64,000 nucleotides of DNA from Arthrobacter sp. RIT-PI-e (GCF_001187915.1 NZ_LGIU01000045.1:1-64000); one strand, 5' to 3'. Positions 8,771 to 21,400 are shown, numbered from the stretch's first letter. Numbers and translations: made by a program. Notes: a model not told the origin generated them from the sequence alone.

Positions 8771-9499
8771 ATGGAATTTGTGATCAGTGGCCGCAACCAG
8801 ACGATCTCGGACCGTTTCCGCGAGTACGCGACGGAGAAGATCGACAAGGTCGAGCAGCTCGGCGACAAGGTGCAACGCATCGAGGCGAGAGTGACCAAGG
8901 AGGCCAGCGCGCGCAGGGCCGACACCTCGCTCACGGTGGAGCTCACGGTGCTGTGCAAGGGCCCGGTGATCCGCGCCGAGGCGCAGGCGGCGGACAAGTT
9001 CGCGGCCTTCGATCTCGCCTACGGGAAGCTCCTGGAACGCCTGCGGCGTGCGCGGGACCGCCGCAAGGTGCACCACGGACGGCACACGCCGGTGGCCGTG
9101 GGCGTGGCCACCGCGGATCTCGCCCCCGCCGATCCCGTCCAGCCGCTCTACCTCGCCACCACGTCACAGGAGCCGACGCCCGAGCCCACGGACACCACCG
9201 ATCCCACGGACGTCGACGCCTACTCGTCGCCGGACGACATCCCCGCAGGCGACTCCCCGGTGCTCATCCGGCGGAAGGTGTTCTCGGGCACGCCCATGAC
9301 GCTCGACGACGCCGTGGACAACATGGAACTCGTGGGACACGACTTCTACCTCTTCGTCGACTCGACCACCGGTGCCCCGTCCGTGGTCTACCGGCGGCAG
9401 GGCTGGACCTACGGTGTCATCACGCTCGACACCGACGGCGCCGAGGAGTCGCAGGCGGAACTGCTGGCCTACCGCGCCACCGCGGACGCCACGGTCTAG
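8771..9499 (+). CDS. hpf: ribosome hibernation promoting factor, long form
   Basis: 242 residues from ATG 8771, with GGAGA at 8761-8765 as ribosome binding site. Residues 1-110 form the RaiA/HPF fold (MEFVISGRNQTISDRFREYA, then DKVQRIEARVTKEA and KFAAFDLAYGKLLERLRRARDR), which binds the 30S decoding region. A Pro/Thr/Asp-rich linker follows. The C-terminal dimerisation domain (about 178-235) has VLIRRKVFSGTPMTLDDAV and DFYLFVDSTTGAPSVVYRR. The long form promotes 100S ribosome dimers in slow-growing cells. Its position between comF and secA matches M. tuberculosis Rv3241c. Confidence 0.93.
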   Translation: MEFVISGRNQTISDRFREYATEKIDKVEQLGDKVQRIEARVTKEASARRADTSLTVELTVLCKGPVIRAEAQAADKFAAFDLAYGKLLERLRRARDRRKVHHGRHTPVAVGVATADLAPADPVQPLYLATTSQEPTPEPTDTTDPTDVDAYSSPDDIPAGDSPVLIRRKVFSGTPMTLDDAVDNMELVGHDFYLFVDSTTGAPSVVYRRQGWTYGVITLDTDGAEESQAELLAYRATADATV

Positions 9500-9506
9500 A
9501 CACGAC

Positions 9507-9543
9507 GGTCCGGACGCCACGGTCCGGACGCCACGGTCCGGAC
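9507..9543. repeat. 14-bp tandem repeat after hpf
   Basis: Unit GGTCCGGACGCCAC occurs at 9507-9520 and 9521-9534, with a partial third copy at 9535-9543. A degenerate copy precedes it and overlaps the hpf stop (GGACGCCACGGTC). No gene covers it. It precedes the hairpin at 9613-9643. Confidence 0.85.
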
Positions 9544-9612
9544 CCCCGGCCCGACTCCAGCCTCACAGCGAGAGCCCTCCGGCGAGGAGCCGGGACCGGA
9601 CCACGATCGGAC

Positions 9613-9643
9613 GGCTGCCCCCGCACCCTGTGCGGGGGCAGCC
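9613..9643. terminator. perfect 13-bp stem hairpin between hpf and the YcaQ-like gene
   Basis: Arms GGCTGCCCCCGCA (9613-9625) and its exact complement (9631-9643) enclose the 5-base loop CCCTG. No U-tract follows, which is common for actinobacterial terminators. It lies 114 bases after the hpf stop and 15 bases before the next start codon, so it could also reduce read-through into that gene. Confidence 0.65.
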
Positions 9644-9657
9644 GCACGTAGGAGACC

Positions 9658-10884
9658 ATGCCGAACCCCACCGTGCCGAACCTCACCCTGGCCCAGGCCC
9701 GGCGCCTCGCGCTCGCGGCCCAGGGCCTGCACCTCCCGCGCCGTCGCTCGGAGCCGTCGCAGCGCGCGGTGGCCGCCACCGCCGGGCACCTGCAGGTCCT
9801 GCAGATCGACTCCGTCAACGTGCTGGCCCGCTCCCACTACCTCCCCCCCTTCTCACGGTTGGGCTCCTACGACACCGCTCAGCTCGACGCCCTCTCCGAG
9901 CGGGCACCGCGCGGACTCGTCGAGTACTGGGCGCACGAGGCCAGCCTCGTGCCACCCGAGCTCTTCCCGCACCTGCGGGTCTGGCAGCGCCGCACCTGGA
10001 TGGGTGCCTCCGGTCTCCCGGCCGAGCAGCGGATGCCGCTGGAGGCCGCCGTGCTGGAGCTCCTCGCACAGGGGGAGCCGCTGACCGCCCCGAGCATCCG
10101 ACGCCGGGGGGGCGGGGACCCGGCGCGGCCCCAGGAAGGATGGGGCTGGCGCTGGACGGCGGTCAAACGGGTGCTCGAGGGACTGTTCGCCCGCGGGGAG
10201 ATCGGATCCGCCGGGAGGACGGCCTCGTTCGAGCGGCTCTACGCGCCGATCGTCGACGTCCTCCCGGATCCGGCGCTCGCGGCCGCGGCGCCGGATCGTG
10301 ACGAGGCCCTCGACGTGCTCGCCGAACGCGCCGCGAGTGCGCTCGGTGTGACCTCCGCCCGCTCGGTGGCCGACTACTTCCGGACCCCCGTGCGCGAGAC
10401 CCGCGCCGCCCTGGACCGTCTCGTGGCCGCAGGCGTCCTGGAGTCCGTCGCGGTGGGTGATCTCGCAGAGCGCTGGTACCTCCACCCCGCGGTGACCCTG
10501 CCGCGCCGGGCGCGGGGGAGGGCACTGCTGAGTCCCTTCGACTCGCTCGTCTTCGAACGGGGCCGGTTGCAGGCCCTGTTCGGCTTCCACTACCGGATCG
10601 AGATCTATACCCCTGCCGAGCGCCGACTCCACGGCTACTACGTGCTGCCGTTCCTGCTGCGCGACGTGATGGCGGCGCGTGTGGACCTGAAGGCGGACCG
10701 TGCGGGCGGCCGTCTGCTGGTCCGCGCGAGTCATGCCGAACCCGGTGCGCCCGCGGACACCGCGGCGGAACTCGCCGACGAGCTGTTCCTGCTGGCGGGC
10801 TGGCTGGGCCTCGACGACGTCGTCGTGGAGGAGCGCGGAGATCTCGCTGCAGCGCTCTCCCTCCGGGTGCGCACGCTACCCTGA
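9658..10884 (+). CDS. winged-helix YcaQ/AlkX-like DNA glycosylase family protein
   Basis: 408 residues from ATG 9658 after GTAGGAGACC. The family signatures are [16 protein letters not shown] near the N-terminus, [26 protein letters not shown] (about 42-67), [17 protein letters not shown] (about 89-105) and [17 protein letters not shown], then the C-terminal [16 protein letters not shown] and [24 protein letters not shown]. The E. coli YcaQ family excises interstrand crosslinks and bulky alkyl lesions, and the QIDS segment matches the conserved Gln/Asp-containing catalytic loop. The exact substrate of this subfamily is not deducible. It stands alone between hpf and secA. Confidence 0.8.
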   Translation: MPNPTVPNLTLAQARRLALAAQGLHLPRRRSEPSQRAVAATAGHLQVLQIDSVNVLARSHYLPPFSRLGSYDTAQLDALSERAPRGLVEYWAHEASLVPPELFPHLRVWQRRTWMGASGLPAEQRMPLEAAVLELLAQGEPLTAPSIRRRGGGDPARPQEGWGWRWTAVKRVLEGLFARGEIGSAGRTASFERLYAPIVDVLPDPALAAAAPDRDEALDVLAERAASALGVTSARSVADYFRTPVRETRAALDRLVAAGVLESVAVGDLAERWYLHPAVTLPRRARGRALLSPFDSLVFERGRLQALFGFHYRIEIYTPAERRLHGYYVLPFLLRDVMAARVDLKADRAGGRLLVRASHAEPGAPADTAAELADELFLLAGWLGLDDVVVEERGDLAAALSLRVRTLP

Positions 10885-10924
10885 GCCCGGCCGCGCCGGG
10901 CGGCGGGAACCACCTCGGCGTCCC

Positions 10925-10941
10925 GTACGTCGACGTACACT
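10925..10941 (+). promoter_or_regulatory. palindrome overlapping a possible -10 box upstream of secA
   Basis: GTACGTCGACGTAC (10925-10938) is a perfect 14-bp palindrome. It overlaps TACACT (10936-10941), a plausible -10, 43 bases before the secA start. No good -35 is seen. A regulator binding here could occlude the promoter; this is inferred from position only. Confidence 0.3.
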
Positions 10942-10984
10942 AGACACGCCATCTTCGGCAGCAGCAGATTGGGAGCGAAAACCA

Positions 10985-13696
<2,712 letters not shown>

Positions 13697-14326
13697 TCAC
13701 CCGATCTCCAGGGCGGTGACCCGCCACGCCCCGCGCCGTTGCTCGATCCGGAGAGCGACGGCGCGGACGCGTTTCTGGTCGAAGGCCACCACCGAGGCCT
13801 CGAACACGGTGTCACTGACCGCGCAGATCCGTGCGGAGCGGATGATCACGTGTCGGTGCGTGCTGACCGGCGTCCCTCCGCGGGGAGCGGGGGCCGCGGT
13901 GATGCACCGCACCAGGTTCGCCCGGAGCTGGAGCCGCTCGTAGCTCTCGGGGTCGAGCCAGCGGGCCAGTTGCTGGAGCGGACGCGAGCCCCCGAGCACC
14001 TCCAGTGCCCCCTGGGCCACCGACCTGGCGATGCCGGAGATGCGGTGGGACAGCTCCTCCCCGGCGAGGGCCGGCCGTGCCTCGCCGAGCGCCGGTCCGG
14101 GGTGCCGCGGGGTTGCCGGGGACGGCGCCGCGAGCGGTGGGACCACCGGGGGTGCAGCGGCGGTGCGGGCGCCGTCCTCGATCGTGTCGCTCCTGCGCAG
14201 GGCGGTCACCGTGGCGGGCCCTGCCTCAGGTGCCCGCGGGCTCGGCAGGAGGACCGGCCGCGGGGCGCCACTGACCTCGGCGAGGTGATGGAGCCGGGTT
14301 CGGCGGAGTTCTGTGACGGATGACAT
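13697..14326 (-). CDS. Rv3235 family protein
   Basis: 209 residues from ATG 14326 (MSSVTELRRTRLHHLAEV), preceded by GAGGAAGCACC; an in-frame ATG at 14410 is less likely. The first 110 residues are Pro/Ala-rich and disordered. The conserved C-terminal domain starts around ELSHRISGIARSVAQGALEVL and ends RRGAWRVTALEIG, the standard ending of Rv3235-family proteins found next to secA. Function is unknown; the fold resembles small NTF2-like domains, by family description. It is convergent with secA without any gap. Confidence 0.8.
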   Translation of the reverse strand: MSSVTELRRTRLHHLAEVSGAPRPVLLPSPRAPEAGPATVTALRRSDTIEDGARTAAAPPVVPPLAAPSPATPRHPGPALGEARPALAGEELSHRISGIARSVAQGALEVLGGSRPLQQLARWLDPESYERLQLRANLVRCITAAPAPRGGTPVSTHRHVIIRSARICAVSDTVFEASVVAFDQKRVRAVALRIEQRRGAWRVTALEIG

Positions 14327-14481
14327 GGTGCTTCCTCTCGTGAGGTGGCGGGGATTCCTTCCCGGGGAGTGCCGGGAGGGCGCGCTGGAGGCGTCGACGA
14401 CGCGGGACATGGGTGTCGGGCTTCCGGGGCCCGGACGGTTCCCGTCCGGGGACGGGATCCGGAGGAACGGTCGGCCGGGTG

Positions 14482-15282
14482 TCAGCCGGGGGGAGGGGTG
14501 AGAACCTGCCCCGGGATCAACCGGGAGGGGTCCTCACCGATGGTCGACCGGTTCGTCTCGAACCATGCCGGCCAGGCCTCGGCGATGTCGGCCGCCGTGG
14601 CGAGGGGACCGAGCTGCCCTCCGACGATCGACCAGAGGGAATCGCCGTCCGTCACCACGATCTCCGTGGCGCGGTGTTCGGTCCTGGTCCCCTGCCTGAG
14701 GAGGAGGCCGCCGTCGACCGGGAGGGGAGCCGGTCTCCACGCGGGGGAGACCGGCACGGAAGCCTTCTCGTGGTCCGGCGTGTCCGCTGCGGAAGGCCCC
14801 TCGGCCACGGTGCGCATGCCCGTGGCCGGGGGGAGGGTGTCCGCCGCCCACGCCTGCTGTGCGGCGCCGGGGGACAGCACCTCCACCACCGCCGACGGTC
14901 CCGACGATCCGGACCCCGAGGATCCGGCCGCGGGCGGAGCGGCCTGGGCCACGGCGGGCATCGCGAGCAGGTTGATCCCCAGGAAGGCGACCGCGAGACG
15001 GCGCATCAGGGCGGGGGTGAAGCGGGAGAGCACCAGGGCCGCCCGGGTGCGTCCCCGTCCGGCCAGGAGCTCGACGACGACGGCCAGGGCCAGGGTGAGG
15101 ATCCAGGCGGCCATGACGCCCAGTCCCAGCACCGACAGGCCCAGGCCCAGCAGGTCCTCGACGCCGAGCCGTCCCAGCTCACCGTGATGCCGGTACAGCA
15201 GGGTGAGACCCGCCGTCGCCATCCCGACCCCGCACCCCAGGATCAGTCCCGCCTGTACTGCGTCACTCGTCCGAACACGCAT
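14482..15282 (-). CDS. LysM domain membrane protein
   Basis: 266 residues from ATG 15282 with GGGAGA ribosome binding site. Three hydrophobic segments are present: about 10-29, 42-68 (LGLGLSVLGLGVMAAWILTLALAV) and 95-112 (LAVAFLGINLLAMPAVAQA). A Ser/Gly/Pro-rich linker follows, then a C-terminal LysM module (about 205-262) with VTDGDSLWSIVGGQLGP, DIAEAWPAWFETNRSTIG and LIPGQVLTPP. LysM binds peptidoglycan sugars, so the protein probably links the membrane to the wall. The gene is divergent from the small protein at 15400 and codirectional with the Rv3235-family gene. Confidence 0.82.
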   Translation of the reverse strand: MRVRTSDAVQAGLILGCGVGMATAGLTLLYRHHGELGRLGVEDLLGLGLSVLGLGVMAAWILTLALAVVVELLAGRGRTRAALVLSRFTPALMRRLAVAFLGINLLAMPAVAQAAPPAAGSSGSGSSGPSAVVEVLSPGAAQQAWAADTLPPATGMRTVAEGPSAADTPDHEKASVPVSPAWRPAPLPVDGGLLLRQGTRTEHRATEIVVTDGDSLWSIVGGQLGPLATAADIAEAWPAWFETNRSTIGEDPSRLIPGQVLTPPPG

Positions 15283-15364
15283 CAGATCTCCCTTCCGGGA
15301 TCAGTTTGATGCAGTTTGGTGTGATTTGTCCATACTTCCTTCCGTTCGATCTATTTTGTCCTCG

Positions 15365-15393
15365 TTGACCTCGTCCGGTTGCCCTCCTACATT
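15365..15393 (+). promoter_or_regulatory. sigma-70-type promoter giving a leaderless transcript
   Basis: TTGACC (15365-15370), a 17-base spacer and TACATT (15388-15393). The ATG of the downstream gene is at 15400, exactly where transcription should start, and no ribosome binding site precedes it. This fits the leaderless initiation common in actinobacteria. Confidence 0.65.
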
Positions 15394-15399
15394 GGGACC

Positions 15400-15960
15400 A
15401 TGCGCTGGGATTCCCTCTTCGACGACCTCGAGTCGCAGCTGCACGCGGCCTCCTCGGCCCAGCAGGAGAGCGAGATCAGGGAGCGCACACGCTCCGAACA
15501 GGCGCGTCTGAGCCTCGCGCAACGACTGGGTGGGCAGGTGGGACGGCAGATCGCGGTGACCACGGCCGCCGACCGCTCCGTGCACGGCATGCTGACCAAC
15601 GTGGGGGCGCACTGGCTGATGATCGCCGTGGAGGGCCGGTCCACGGTGGTGCCGTTCGCCTCCCTGCAGGTCGTCCGAGGCCTGGGGCGTGCGGTGGGGG
15701 GACCTCTAGGGGTGGTCGAGGCCCGGCTGGGACTCGGTTCGGTGCTGCGGGCGCTCTCACGCGACAGGGCGCCGGTGGCCGTGTGGCTGGGTCCGTCCCG
15801 TACGCGCCTCACCGGGATGATCGACCGGGTAGGTGCGGATTTCATGGAGCTGGGTTCCGGGTCCGGCGATGACACCGGCGCCCGGGGTGCCGCGCGGGAG
15901 GCACTGACCGTGCCGTTCACCGCGATCGACTCGATCGATTCCTCGACCCCGCCGGAGTGA
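15400..15960 (+). CDS. conserved hypothetical protein (small soluble beta-rich protein)
   Basis: 186 residues from ATG 15400. The N-terminus has an amphipathic helical stretch (MRWDSLFDDLESQLHAASSAQQESEIRERTR within residues 1-31), followed by beta-rich segments (RQIAVTTAADRSVHGMLTNV, WLMIAVEGRSTVVPFASLQVVRGL, PVAVWLGPSRTRLTGMIDRVGADFMEL). There are no membrane helices or signal peptide. The repeated pattern of about 70 residues suggests a small-barrel fold, possibly Sm-like, but I recognise no named family. The promoter appears leaderless. It stands between the LysM gene and the excisionase-like regulator. Confidence 0.75.
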   Translation: MRWDSLFDDLESQLHAASSAQQESEIRERTRSEQARLSLAQRLGGQVGRQIAVTTAADRSVHGMLTNVGAHWLMIAVEGRSTVVPFASLQVVRGLGRAVGGPLGVVEARLGLGSVLRALSRDRAPVAVWLGPSRTRLTGMIDRVGADFMELGSGSGDDTGARGAAREALTVPFTAIDSIDSSTPPE

Positions 15961-16033
15961 GGCCGGCGTCCGCCGGACGGAGCCGCGCGTCTCCGTGCGG
16001 TCGATCCGGATCCGGTGGGTGGGCCGTCCGGGC

Positions 16034-16261
16034 TCAGGACAGGGGCGTACTGTCCGCATCGCTCCGGAGCGTGGACGCCGTCCTCTCGTAGGCCTTGGCG
16101 ATGTACTCCTCGAGTACCCGTGTTTCGCCCCGCCACTGTCCGCGACCACCCACTTGGATCGCGGGGAGTTCGCCCGAACGCACCAGTGCGTAGGTCTGCG
16201 ACGAGCTGATGTTCAGTACTTCGCCCACGTCCGCGAGTGTGAGAAAACGCCGCTCGGCCAC
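16034..16261 (-). CDS. BldC/excisionase-type helix-turn-helix protein
   Basis: 75 residues from GTG 16261, following GAAGGAAGG. Sequence FLTLADVGEVLNISSSQTYALVRSGELPAIQVGGRGQWR contains the MerR-like winged helix: an LTLADVAE helix, the NISSSQTYALVRSGELPA recognition segment and an Arg/Trp wing. Small proteins of this type include Streptomyces BldC and phage excisionases. Here the location next to SAF/CpaE genes and the lack of any integrase favour a BldC-like transcriptional regulator, possibly of the divergent Tad genes. A much longer upstream frame exists but its extra residues are not conserved-looking. Confidence 0.78.
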   Translation of the reverse strand: MAERRFLTLADVGEVLNISSSQTYALVRSGELPAIQVGGRGQWRGETRVLEEYIAKAYERTASTLRSDADSTPLS

Positions 16262-16443
16262 GGATCCGCCCTTCCTTCGTCTTCGGTTCCGTGTCCAGTG
16301 TGCCATTTCGACGGGGGCGGATCCCGGTATCCACACGTCGACTTCCTCTGCTGCCGGTCGGTTCCCTTCGGGGTCGATGTGCATCACAATTGCTGACGGG
16401 AGGGGCCGTCCCTTCGCGGCACCGCACTTCTGGGGGGACGATC

Positions 16444-17100
16444 GTGAGCATCGACGAACGAGCACCACGGGTGGCCACCGACGCCCCCCGGCTCAAACGG
16501 CCCTCGTGGAAGGACCCGCGACTGCTCATCGGACTTCTCCTGGTCCTGGCCTCCACGGCGGGTGTGATCGCCCTCCTCGACAGTCAGGACACCAGTACCG
16601 AGGTGTACTCGGCACGCGAGGACATCCCGGTCGGGTCGACGCTGAGCGAGGAGGACTTCGTGGCGGTCCCCGTGCAGCTCGGCGACGCCGCGGACACCTA
16701 CCTCCCGGTCGCCGGAGGGTTCCCCCCGAACGCCGTCGCCACCAGGCTCGTCCCCCGGGGTGAGCTCGCGCCCTCGTCCGCCCTCGGTACCGCCGACCAG
16801 CTGGATCGCAAACCCGTCGGCCTCTCCGTCGAGTCCCCCCCGCCCCGCGGTACCTCGGCGGGGGACCGCGTGGACGTCTGGGTGTCGCCCCGCACGGACC
16901 GGAACACCTTCGAGGAGCCGCGGCTGCTGCTGGAGGCGGCCGAGGTCTCCGAGCTCACGGTCGGGGAGTCCGCGCTCGGTTCCCGTTCCGCCACGCTCGT
17001 CCAGATCCTCGTGGGCGACGCCGCGATGCCCGAACTCCTCGACGCCCTGTCCAACGAAGCCCGCATCGCCGTCGTGCTGAACCCGTCCGCGGGTTCATGA
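16444..17100 (+). CDS. SAF domain protein (CpaB/RcpC-like, Flp pilus)
   Basis: 218 residues from GTG 16444 (MSIDERAPRVATDAPRLKRP). One membrane helix at about 29-48 (LLIGLLLVLASTAGVIALL) is followed by the SAF domain (VYSAREDIPVGSTLSEEDFVAVPV, then ATRLVPRGELAPSSAL). The C-terminal half has GDRVDVWVSPRTD and LVQILVGDAAMPELLDALSNEA. CpaB/RcpC proteins sit in the envelope and help assemble Flp/Tad pili. The stop overlaps the CpaE-like start (ATGA), so both are co-translated. The rest of the Tad genes is not adjacent but appears at 61 kb. Confidence 0.82.
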   Translation: MSIDERAPRVATDAPRLKRPSWKDPRLLIGLLLVLASTAGVIALLDSQDTSTEVYSAREDIPVGSTLSEEDFVAVPVQLGDAADTYLPVAGGFPPNAVATRLVPRGELAPSSALGTADQLDRKPVGLSVESPPPRGTSAGDRVDVWVSPRTDRNTFEEPRLLLEAAEVSELTVGESALGSRSATLVQILVGDAAMPELLDALSNEARIAVVLNPSAGS

Positions 17101-18425
17101 GTATTCCGGTCGTCACGCTCGGGTCCCTGGCCAGCGCCTTCGTCCCGGGGCTCGAGCAGTTGCGCGGCCCCGTCACCGTGGTGCGCCGCCGCGACGAGCT
17201 GAACGAGCTCGTCGCGGCCTGCCAGGCGGGTCTGGCGCGGGCGGCCATCCCCGCCCCCGGGGCCCCCGGCCCGACGGAATCCCTGGTGGAGCGGCTCCGG
17301 TTCACCGGAGGCGTCCTCATCGCCCTCGTGGACGAGCCGGGCGCCGAGGGCCCCGCGCGGGTGGGGGGCGCGGCCTCCGCCCGGGTCCCCGCCCCCCCCG
17401 CCGAACTCGCCGAAGCGGTCTCGCAGGCGGTGGACCGTTTCGAGGCGGAGGAGAGAGGTCCCCGCGGCTCGGCCGCGGACGCCGACCCGCCGGGTCTCGC
17501 CGAGCCCTTGCCCCCCCGGCTCCCGGTGCCCGACGACGCGCCGGGCAACGGCGCGGGGATCGCGGTCTGGGGGCCCCCAGGCGGTCCCGGCCGGACCACC
17601 GTCGCGATCAACATGGCCGCGGAGCTCGCCGCGGCGGGCACCTCGGTGCTCCTGGTGGATGCGGACACCTACGGGGCCGGCATCGGCCCCTCCCTCGGCC
17701 TGCTCGACGAGTCGGCGGGGCTGGCGCAGGCGTGCCGGCTCGCCGACCAGGGTGCTTTCCGGAGTGCTGCACTCGGTCGCATCGCCCTGAGCATGGCGAT
17801 CAAGGGTGGGCGCCTACAGGTGCTCACCGGCATCACGCGGCCGGACCGCTGGCCCGAACTGCGCCCGGCCGCACTCGCACACGTCCTCGAGGCGGCACGC
17901 TCCCTCGCCGCGGTGACGATCATCGACTGCGGGTTCTGCCTGGAGGCCGACGAGGAACTGAGCTTCGACACCCTCGCTCCCCGCCGCAACGGTGCCGCAC
18001 TGCGGTGCCTCGAACTGGCGGACTCGGTCATCGCGGTGGGGGCCGCGGACGCGATCGGTGTGCCCCGCCTGGTGAAGGCGCTGAGCGAGCTCGCCGAGGC
18101 CGTCCCCACCGCCGCGCCCCGGGTGGTCCTGAACAAGGTGCGGGCAGGGGCGGTGGGTCGCGGTCCGGAGGCCCAGCTACGGGAGGCGTGGGAGCGCTTC
18201 GGACCGGCGTCCGGCATCACCGCCTTCCTCCCCTCGGATCCCGCGGCCGCGGACCGCGCGCTCCTCGCGGGTACCACCCTGCTCGAGACGGCGCCCACCT
18301 CGCCCCTCCGCGTGGCGATCGCCGGTCTCGTCGACGTACCTGCCCAGGAGGTGCGCCGACGCGGGTCCGGCCTGCTGTCGCGCAACGTGAAGTTTGCGGG
18401 CAACCCCGATAGTCTTCCCCGGTAA
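17097..18425 (+). CDS. CpaE/TadZ-like ParA-family ATPase
   Basis: 442 residues from ATG 17097. The N-terminal 130 residues resemble an atypical receiver domain (PVVTLGSLASAFVPGLEQLRGPVTVVRRRDELNELVAACQ within 4-43), followed by a Pro/Asp-rich linker. The ATPase domain begins around 150 with AVWGPPGGPGRTTVAINMA, a deviant Walker A in which the signature Lys positions are occupied by Gly-Arg. Then come LLVDADTYGAGIGPSLGL and TIIDCGFCLE. CpaE/TadZ localises the Tad pilus machine. The deviant P-loop (GGPGRTT) is also seen in some actinobacterial homologues, so nucleotide binding may still occur. Coupled to the SAF gene by ATGA. Confidence 0.8.
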   Translation: MSIPVVTLGSLASAFVPGLEQLRGPVTVVRRRDELNELVAACQAGLARAAIPAPGAPGPTESLVERLRFTGGVLIALVDEPGAEGPARVGGAASARVPAPPAELAEAVSQAVDRFEAEERGPRGSAADADPPGLAEPLPPRLPVPDDAPGNGAGIAVWGPPGGPGRTTVAINMAAELAAAGTSVLLVDADTYGAGIGPSLGLLDESAGLAQACRLADQGAFRSAALGRIALSMAIKGGRLQVLTGITRPDRWPELRPAALAHVLEAARSLAAVTIIDCGFCLEADEELSFDTLAPRRNGAALRCLELADSVIAVGAADAIGVPRLVKALSELAEAVPTAAPRVVLNKVRAGAVGRGPEAQLREAWERFGPASGITAFLPSDPAAADRALLAGTTLLETAPTSPLRVAIAGLVDVPAQEVRRRGSGLLSRNVKFAGNPDSLPR

Positions 18426-18471
18426 TGGGCCGCGACGAGGCGGCCGTCATCTCGGTACGGAGGCTCTTCCC

Positions 18472-21400
18472 ATGTCGCCTGGATCCAGCACAACGGATCG
18501 GTCAAGCTCGGACACGGCTGGGGAGGACTTCGTAGGTCACTATTTCGAGCACCTCGCCGGTGAGGACGCCGCAGGCCATCCCCCGGAGGACCTCCGCCGG
18601 TGGGCCCTCGCCCACCGTGCGCTCGCCGAGGTCCGCGAACCGGGTACCGCCGTCGTCGACGTCCTGGACCAGGGCACCTCCAGCGTCGTCATGATCGTCA
18701 CGGACGACATGCCCTTCCTCGTGGACTCCGTCACCGCCGAGCTCGTCCGGCAGAACGCGGCGATCCGGCTCGTGGTCCACCCCACCTTCCTCGCCGTGCG
18801 CGAGCGGACCTCCTCCGCGCTGGCCGCGCTCCGCGAGGTGCCCTCGAGCGCCGGTGCCTCCAGCGGTGACACCGCAGCCCTGCCGAACATCGGTGCGCTC
18901 GTCGGGTCGTCGGACAGCTCGGCGACCATCGAGTCGTGGATCTCGGTGGAGGTCACGCGGCTCGCGGACGACGCCGCGAAGGAGGCCGCACGCAGCGGGC
19001 TCCTCCGGGTCCTCGCCGACGTCCGGGCCGCCGTCGAGGACTGGCCGGCCATGCGGGCCCAGGTCCGCGCGGTCGGGGCGTCGCTGCCCTCCATCACGGG
19101 GGCGGGGGACATCCCGGACCTGCGCCAGGCGCAGGACCTGCTGCTGTGGCTGGACGACGGCAACTTCACCTTCCTCGGCTACCGGGAGTACGAACTGGTC
19201 CCCGACGCGGCGACGGGCGCGGACACCCTGCGGGTCAGGAGCGGCAGCGGGCTCGGTCTGCTGAGGCAGGGGTCCGACGGCCATCCGCTCCAGCAGCTCA
19301 CCGCCGCGGGCAGGGCGAAGGCGCGCGACCGCCGGGCCCTGGTGATCACGAAGGCCAACTCGCGCTCCACGGTGCACCGGGCCGCGTACCTCGACTACAT
19401 CGGCGTGAAGAGCTTCGACGCCCAGGGCAACGTGAACGGCGAGCGCCGGTTCATCGGCCTGTTCGCCACCAGTGCGTACACGGCGTCCGTCCGCGACGTG
19501 CCGCTCGTCCGGGACAAGGTCACCGAGGTGCTGCGAAGCTGCGGCTTCCCGCCGGACTCGCACTCGGGCAAGGATCTGCTGACCATCCTCGAGACGTATC
19601 CGCGGGACGAGCTCTTCCAGATCGAGGCCCCCGACCTCGTCACCACGGCGCTCGGGATCCTCCGCCTGCAGGAGCGCAGGCGCACCCGCTTGTTCCTGCG
19701 CCCGGACGTCTACGGGCGCTTCATGTCCGCACTCGTGTATCTTCCCCGCGACCGGTACACCACCAGTGTGCGCCTGCGGATCGAGGAGGAGCTCCGGAGC
19801 GCGCTCCACGCCGAGTCCATCGACTTCAGCGCACGTATGAGCGAATCGGCCCTCGCGCGGCTGTTCTTCCGGATCCGGCTGCAGCGCGGCACGGAGATCC
19901 CGCGCATCGACGCCGCACAGTTGGAGGAGCGGCTCGTCCAGGCCGCGCGGTCCTGGTCCGAGGGCTTCGTGGAGGTGGCCCAGCAGCGCTTCGACCAGGA
20001 CGCCGCGCAGCGGCTGTCGAGGCTCTGGGCGGAGTCCTTCCCGCCCCGCTACCGGGTGGACTACGAGGTGGAGGACGCCCTCGAGGACGTCGCCCGGTTC
20101 GAGGAGCTCGCCGGCACCGACAACGACCTGTCCCAGCTGCACGTCTACGTGCCGGCGCACGAGCTCTCGGGCGGGGAGGACGCGCGGCTGAAGCTCTACC
20201 TCCCGAGCGCCAGGAGCCTGACGCAGATCCTGCCCTACTTCCACAACCTCGGGCTGGAGGTGCTCGACGAACGCCCGTTCGAGATCACCCGGGCCGACGG
20301 CCGCTCCTTCTTCCTCTACGACCTCGGGCTGAAGTACCCGGCGAACGTGTCCCCTCTCGGCACCGCCACCCTGCTGCAGGACGCCTTCCGTGCGGCCGTC
20401 GCGGGTGAGAGCGAGTCGGACCCCTTCGAGCGGCTGGTCCTGAGCGAGGAGCTCGGCTGGCGGCAGGTCCTGATCCTGCGTGCCTACGCGAAGTACCTGC
20501 GACAGCTGGGCAACACGAACTCCTACGGGTTCGTGGCGGACACCCTGCTGCGGAACCCGGAGGTGAGCCGTGCGCTGATCGCCCTGTTCCTGGCACGCTT
20601 CGACCCGGATCTCGACGCCGACCGCACCGCTGCGACGGAGGACGCGCGTGCTGCGCTCGACGAGGGGCTGGAGAGGGTGCCCACGCTCGACGCCGATCGC
20701 GTGCTGCGCAGCTTCGCCAACCTGATCGAGGCGACCTCGCGCACCAACTACTTCCAGGACAAGCGCCATGTGAGCTTCAAGTTCGACACCGGGAGCATTG
20801 ACGGCGCGCCCTTCCCGCGTCCCGAGTACGAGATCTGGGTCTACTCGGCGCAGGTGGAGGGGGTCCACCTGCGCTTCGGCAAGGTGGCCCGCGGCGGGCT
20901 GCGCTGGTCCGACCGCCGGGAGGACTTCCGCACGGAGGTCCTCGGCCTCGTGAAGGCGCAGACCGTGAAGAACGCGGTGATCGTGCCCACCGGGGCCAAG
21001 GGCTGCTTCTTCCCGAAGCAGCTGCCCGACCCCGCGGCCGACCGCCAGGCGTGGCTGGCCGAGGGGCAGGCGAGCTACCGGACCTTCATCCGGGGTCTGC
21101 TCGACATCACGGACAACGTGATCACCAACGGGACCGCCGAGTCGGTCCTGCCCCCGGCGCGGGTGATCCGGCACGACGACGACGACACCTACCTCGTGGT
21201 CGCCGCGGACAAGGGCACGGCGTCGTTCTCCGACATCGCGAACGAGCTGTCCGCCGAGTACAGCTTCTGGCTCGGGGACGCCTTCGCCTCCGGTGGTTCC
21301 GTGGGGTACGACCACAAGGCCATGGGCATCACGGCGCGGGGCGCCTGGGAGTCGGTCAAGCGCCACTTCAGCGAGTTCGGGGTCGACACCCAGACCGAGG

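Noticed and set aside
16034-16261. Phage excisionase implying a prophage or integrative element
   Set aside because: No integrase, attachment sites or phage genes are nearby; small BldC-like regulators have the same fold.
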